This document shows, in pieces, positions 5,170-9,065 of a DNA stretch of 9,065 nucleotides (position 1 is its first letter; each line of letters begins with the position of its first letter). Where the stretch lies: assembly GCA_020719895.1 (NCBI GenBank), contig DYPM01000076.1:1-9065 (forward strand). The letters run 5' to 3'. The position numbers were made by a program, and so were the translations under genes. The DNA comes from Sulfurovum sp. (GTDB taxonomy: Bacteria; Campylobacterota; Campylobacteria; Campylobacterales; Sulfurovaceae). The notes beneath the pieces were generated by a model, which was given only the letters and a program-made list of their open reading frames with translations, ran no database searches and was not told the DNA's origin.

Positions 5170-6501
5170 CTAACGTAAAAGTCCTCGTACCTCATCTTCA
5201 TCAATCAAATCTTTTTCATATTTTACGACAGCTACATTTTCTGTTTCATTGATATAAGTCTCTACGATCGCTTCGTGTTGGGTGAGTCCTGCTACTTTGG
5301 TGCGATCAAAAATATCAAGAGAGAGATATACATTTCCTCGTTTGTTTGGATTTGGCATTGTAGCAACCCACAAAAACCATCCGATACTCAAAATTGCCAC
5401 CAAAATTGCCAAAGTCTCTCTGTCATAGTGTTGCATCACAAACCCAGCCATCAAACCACCAAAAAAGATACCTACATACGCAAAAGTATTAGCAACTCCC
5501 AAAGCCGCTCCTTTTTGATGCACTTTTGCAAATTTACTTACAAAACTCTGCAATAACGGCTCAAACATATTAAACCCAATAAAAAACAGCACTACACCAA
5601 CAATAAAAACCCACGGAGTAGAGGCAAAACCCATCGCGATAAAACCTAAAAAAATCACTACAATAGAGACCAAAAACACCTGTCGTCCTTTGCCATACTT
5701 CTCTCCAAATACCGCTGCGGGCCCCATCGCAAGTACACCAAAAATCGTAGCAGGAAGATAGACTTTCCACAGATCCGATTTTTCCCAACCAAATCCTCCA
5801 ACGTCAATAGCGTGCGTCATTACTACAGGAATAATAAAAAACGCCATTGTCATAATAGAAGAGTGAAACAAAAAGGTGACATACATTCGTGTAAGAGCTT
5901 TGTCTTTGAAGACATCCATAATTTTTGACTCCTCTTCGGCGTAAGAGTGGATGATTGTAGGTGGCTGTGGCACTGCTCCAAAAAGTATCCCAATTGCCAT
6001 TATTGATAAAATTGCTGTAAGCCAAAAAAGCTTATCAATTCCCCAATTACCGCCTATAATTGGAGCGATAATCATTGCTATAGCAAAACTTATCGCAATC
6101 GTTCCGCCCATAATTGCCATAGCATGAGCTCTCTGTTCCTCTTTGACCAAATCTGCAATCATCGCAGAGACTACCGAACCAATCGCACCTGCTCCTTGCA
6201 ACAAACGCCCCAAAAGCAACATATAAACATTGTCACTCATCGCACAAACGATAGAGCCGATAATAAAAATAATCAACCCAACCAAAAGAGTTTTTTTGCG
6301 TCCAAATTTGTCACTCATGAGTCCAAACGGCACTTGAAAAACTATCTGTGTAAGAGCATAGCCACCGACTACAGCACCAGCTAAAAACGGAGTCGCACCG
6401 TCCATACCAAGAGCATATACAGACAATACAGGCAACACAATAAAAAGACCAAAAAAACGTAATGCAACGATTAAGCTAAGTGGAAATATCTGTTTAAGCA
6501 C
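5170..6501 (-). CDS. yajR: YajR-like MFS transporter with C-terminal YAM domain
   Basis: This inner-membrane proton-coupled major facilitator of the drug-efflux type has an unknown substrate. The 443 residues form 12 predicted membrane helices up to about residue 382. Motif A is clear between helices 2 and 3 (GLMSDKFGRKK, 60-70), and a motif C-like stretch (MGGTIAISFAIAMIIAPIIGG) occupies 131-151 of helix 5. The first 150 residues closely resemble E. coli YajR as I recall it (for example LPVLSVYALGMDGA and GRLLQGAGAIG). Residues about 389-443 form a soluble tail (VYLSLDIFDRTKV..VVKYEKDLIDEDEVRGLL) that fits YajR's ferredoxin-like YAM domain. The start is a GTG at 6501 with AAAGGT about 6 nt upstream; no ATG lies nearby. 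A promoter is present in the divergent region. htpG lies 61 bp downstream on the same strand, so read-through is possible. Confidence 0.9.
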   Translation of the reverse strand: MLKQIFPLSLIVALRFFGLFIVLPVLSVYALGMDGATPFLAGAVVGGYALTQIVFQVPFGLMSDKFGRKKTLLVGLIIFIIGSIVCAMSDNVYMLLLGRLLQGAGAIGSVVSAMIADLVKEEQRAHAMAIMGGTIAISFAIAMIIAPIIGGNWGIDKLFWLTAILSIMAIGILFGAVPQPPTIIHSYAEEESKIMDVFKDKALTRMYVTFLFHSSIMTMAFFIIPVVMTHAIDVGGFGWEKSDLWKVYLPATIFGVLAMGPAAVFGEKYGKGRQVFLVSIVVIFLGFIAMGFASTPWVFIVGVVLFFIGFNMFEPLLQSFVSKFAKVHQKGAALGVANTFAYVGIFFGGLMAGFVMQHYDRETLAILVAILSIGWFLWVATMPNPNKRGNVYLSLDIFDRTKVAGLTQHEAIVETYINETENVAVVKYEKDLIDEDEVRGLLR

Positions 6502-6534
6502 GTTAAACCTTTGAAATAGGATAAATTTTCACCT

Positions 6535-6540
6535 ATTATA
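6535..6540 (-). promoter_or_regulatory. -10 box of the YajR-like gene
   Basis: A perfect TATAAT on the minus strand (6540..6535) lies 33 bp from the GTG start, predicting a leader of about 27 nt. The -35 region is poor. A GCTTAAGC palindrome (6544-6551) lies just upstream, between this box and the divergent rdgB -10. Confidence 0.55.
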
Positions 6541-6571
6541 GTGGCTTAAGCTTACCGCTAAGATAAAAAAA

Positions 6572-6580
6572 TGATAAAAT
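6572..6580 (+). promoter_or_regulatory. Extended -10 of the rdgB-ciaB unit
   Basis: TGATAAAAT (6572-6580) matches an extended -10 (TGn plus a hexamer with five of six matches to TATAAT). Transcription would start near 6587, about 22 nt before the ATG. It is back to back with the YajR-like promoter, about 31 bp between the two -10 boxes. Confidence 0.5.
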
Positions 6581-6608
6581 AAAACTATTTTTGACACAGG
6601 AGAAAACG

Positions 6609-7220
6609 ATGAGATTGGTACTCGCGACTGGCAATAAAGGCAAACTTCAAGAGTTTCGCCAACTGTGCGATGAAGAAATAGTTCCTTTTTGTGACCTGTT
6701 GGGTGATTTTGAGATTATCGAAGATGGTGACACTTTTGCTGCAAATGCACTGATTAAGGCACGAACTATCTACAACAAACTTGACAAAAATAGTATAGTC
6801 ATTGCCGATGACAGCGGAATTTCAGTGCCACTTTTGGGTGGAATACCAGGTATCTACTCTGCTCGTTATGCTCAAGATGAGATTGTGGATCGTAAAGTAA
6901 ACGACAAAGACAATCGTGATAAGCTCATAGTTGCAATTCAAAACAAAAAAGTCAATCGCACACCTGCACACTATACGGCTGCAATTGCGATTGTTTCAAA
7001 ATTGGGTGAATATGTAGTGCATGGCTGGATGTATGGCGAAGTGATTGATACGCCACGAGGCGAAAAAGGATTTGGATATGATCCGATGTTTATTCCTCAA
7101 GGATACACGCAAACCATAGCAGAGATAGAAGAGCAGATTAAACAGCAGATTTCTCACAGAGGACAAGCAATGGCACTTGCAAAACCAATTATCAAAATGT
7201 TATATGGGAAAATCGTATGA
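6609..7220 (+). CDS. rdgB: Non-canonical purine NTP pyrophosphatase (dITP/XTP, RdgB/HAM1 family)
   Basis: This cytosolic housecleaning enzyme hydrolyses dITP, ITP and XTP to the monophosphate and pyrophosphate, keeping deaminated purines out of DNA and RNA. I chose the ATG at 6609 because AGGAG (6598-6602) lies 6 nt upstream and the family begins at this point; a TTG at 6591 would add six residues without a ribosome-binding site. The 203-residue product is full length. Motifs in order: TGNKGKL (7-13), the EDGDTFAANA metal/substrate segment (38-47), ADDSGI (66-71) with the metal-binding and catalytic Asp pair, PGIYSARYA (80-88), GFGYDP (154-159) and ISHRGQA (181-187), which reads the purine base. 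All key residues are present. It overlaps ciaB by ATGA. Confidence 0.95.
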   Translation: MRLVLATGNKGKLQEFRQLCDEEIVPFCDLLGDFEIIEDGDTFAANALIKARTIYNKLDKNSIVIADDSGISVPLLGGIPGIYSARYAQDEIVDRKVNDKDNRDKLIVAIQNKKVNRTPAHYTAAIAIVSKLGEYVVHGWMYGEVIDTPRGEKGFGYDPMFIPQGYTQTIAEIEEQIKQQISHRGQAMALAKPIIKMLYGKIV

Positions 7221-9061
7221 AAAAAGAACAATTTACCAAAGACCTCCAAAAAATCTACAATGAACTCGAGCGACGACAAGCAGAACTCAACAGCTATTAT
7301 CAGTTGATGCACACAGATCACGCAGAAGCTCAAAGAGTAGTCGATCGTTTTTTACAACAGTTGGGTTTGGAAAAAACACCTGAAACTACAATGGCTGCTT
7401 TGACACGTATTGTCAATTTACGCGAAGATGGACTTGAGCAAGTGTTGCGTAAACAGTGCAATGAGATTGAGATAATGGACAAAAAAGAGAGTGCTTATCT
7501 TTTTGTGAGCCGTTTTCATATAGATCTTCACGAATCTCTTATTTCGTGGATTGAAGATCATGGACTTCTTACGCCATTTTATAGGACACTGATTTCTGGA
7601 GTTGATGCGGTTGGTGTAGCAATGAGCGGATGGCAAAGTGCATGGACATCACACATTATCAACGGTATCAATCGTGAACTTTATAGTTATTTTAATGGTG
7701 ACGAAGAGAAGATATTTGAAAAACTTCGCAACGAAAAGCTATTGGATCTTGACACTGTTGGAGCGATTGGAGATAGATGTTATTCAGTACTTCACAAGCA
7801 ACACGATGAGAGTTACAAACGTGTCGCTTATGCTGAAGCATTTGCCGAGGAGGTAGCGGAGATATTGGATATATTGTCGGTTTTTATAGATACATTAAGC
7901 GGTATGGAAGATGAGGTGTATCATCAAAAAAATGAGTGGATTAATTATCTTCAAACAATTCATACTGCATTAGGGCACACCAATCCCGACGAACTCATTG
8001 GCTACTGGGCACAAGTGGATCGTGCATGGATGAGAATCACCACACCAATACAAATCGGTCATCCGTTTGAATACTACGAAGATCACTATCGTAAAGCAGT
8101 GGCATTAGAGTGGGATTTGCGTATCGTCAATCCAGCTTTACAAACAGCATCTTCTACAAGACAAAACATCGAAGCGTTTGGATGGGCGTTGGCGACAAAG
8201 ATCAATACTGAAGAAGCAAAAACTATCATCACAAAAAATATTATGCAAATAAACAAAACGCAACTCTATATTGGACAACCAATGCTCTATTATGGTGCAG
8301 AGTTTAATGGTCTTTTTTCTGCTCAAGTTGTGCCTAATGATGAGACAGTATCTGCAGAGATGGGAAAAAAGATTTTTGCGTATGCTGATTTTGTACTTGC
8401 TTCCAAAAAAGCCAAACCTATTATGCGACTCACAGTAGAGACTTTTGGAAAAGATTTTGTCAAATCTCAACGTGAATTGATGGAGAACGAACCACAGTTG
8501 TGGAATGAGATTTATGATATTTCCACTATTGGACATGAGTTTGGGCATATTTTATGGATTGATAGCGATACCGAATCTCGTATGAATGGTACAGGACAGT
8601 TCAAAAATATCGAAGAGTTCAAAGCGACCGCTGGAGGACTGATGGCGTTTTTTTATCAAGAACGCGAAAATCTCAAACGCCATATTATCGACGACCTTGT
8701 ATCGCGTGCGGTTGGGCTGATGGCATGGCGTGAAGTTGGTGAAGTGTTGCCTTACTACTGCGAAGGATTGATTCATCTTGAGATTCTTTTTGGGTCAGGC
8801 GTCCTTCACTATCACGATAAAACCCAAACTCTCTTTGTTAATTACAGCAACTACAATAGTATGAGAATGCAATATATTAAAACCTACGAAAAACTTGCAA
8901 AGCACTATCTCGCCAAAAAAGATGCTTACATTTATTTAAGCGATTATGTCACTCGATATAACGGTGTATATCTTCCTATTAAAGAGCAAATTCATAAGTT
9001 TGTAGAACACTATTATGCACGTTATAAAGAGATTGGACAAGAGACAATCACTCTTGATTGA
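7217..9061 (+). CDS. ciaB: CiaB family protein, probable HEXXH zinc metallopeptidase
   Basis: The 614-residue product is close in length to Campylobacter jejuni CiaB (about 610) and matches what I recall of it across the N-terminal half (for example LTRIVNLREDGL). In C. jejuni CiaB is described as an invasion antigen secreted through the flagellar export machinery; homologues also occur in Campylobacterota not known as pathogens. The sequence has no signal peptide and no membrane segment. Residues 440-444 are HEFGH in a helix-like context (STIGHEFGHILWID), and 22 residues later comes NIEEFKATAGG (464-474), with Glu466 or Glu467 well placed as a third zinc ligand. This is the gluzincin arrangement and implies a metallopeptidase. 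The ATG overlaps the rdgB stop by 4 bp, and only a weak GGGA is upstream, so translation is probably coupled to rdgB. The gene ends 4 bp before the window edge, so its terminator is outside. Confidence 0.92.
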   Translation: MKKEQFTKDLQKIYNELERRQAELNSYYQLMHTDHAEAQRVVDRFLQQLGLEKTPETTMAALTRIVNLREDGLEQVLRKQCNEIEIMDKKESAYLFVSRFHIDLHESLISWIEDHGLLTPFYRTLISGVDAVGVAMSGWQSAWTSHIINGINRELYSYFNGDEEKIFEKLRNEKLLDLDTVGAIGDRCYSVLHKQHDESYKRVAYAEAFAEEVAEILDILSVFIDTLSGMEDEVYHQKNEWINYLQTIHTALGHTNPDELIGYWAQVDRAWMRITTPIQIGHPFEYYEDHYRKAVALEWDLRIVNPALQTASSTRQNIEAFGWALATKINTEEAKTIITKNIMQINKTQLYIGQPMLYYGAEFNGLFSAQVVPNDETVSAEMGKKIFAYADFVLASKKAKPIMRLTVETFGKDFVKSQRELMENEPQLWNEIYDISTIGHEFGHILWIDSDTESRMNGTGQFKNIEEFKATAGGLMAFFYQERENLKRHIIDDLVSRAVGLMAWREVGEVLPYYCEGLIHLEILFGSGVLHYHDKTQTLFVNYSNYNSMRMQYIKTYEKLAKHYLAKKDAYIYLSDYVTRYNGVYLPIKEQIHKFVEHYYARYKEIGQETITLD

Positions 9062-9065
9062 AAAA

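Overview
The window is AT-rich and carries seven confident protein-coding genes, plus weak evidence for two more at the left end. A full-length CiaB homologue is the strongest lineage marker: this family is characteristic of Campylobacterota (Campylobacter, Arcobacter, Sulfurimonas and Sulfurovum relatives). Promoters of the form (TGn)TATAAT with poor -35 boxes fit that phylum. The genus cannot be fixed from the sequence alone. No tRNA, rRNA, CRISPR array, transposase or phage gene was found, so most of the window looks like chromosomal core.

Layout. Positions 1-275 hold mostly non-coding DNA: a possible minus-strand reading frame running off the left edge, a possible 26-residue basic peptide on the plus strand, and a strong 12-bp hairpin. 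A 303-residue lipoprotein of unknown function (276-1187, minus) follows; it is built almost entirely of 11-residue repeats. Next come hemD (uroporphyrinogen-III synthase, haem pathway) and a FieF/YiiP-like divalent cation exporter, closely spaced on the minus strand and probably co-transcribed, with the exporter first. A 371-bp gene-free stretch (2875-3245) then contains a dense cluster of perfect palindromes, a 30-bp direct repeat and the htpG terminator. Beyond it lie htpG (Hsp90 chaperone) and a YajR-type MFS transporter, both minus. A short divergent promoter region (6502-6608) separates these from a plus-strand pair: rdgB (non-canonical purine NTP pyrophosphatase) and ciaB, which overlap by 4 bp.

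How the genes fit together. The window is mainly housekeeping: haem synthesis, metal export, protein folding, small-molecule export and nucleotide-pool cleaning. The haem/metal pairing may be functional, but that is inference. The items most worth a second look are the hendecad-repeat lipoprotein, which resembles lipid-binding 11-mer proteins such as synuclein in its repeat layout; the gluzincin-like HEXXH motif in CiaB, which points to a metallopeptidase rather than a plain secreted effector; the palindrome cluster upstream of the cation exporter; and a perfect dyad lying on the htpG promoter.
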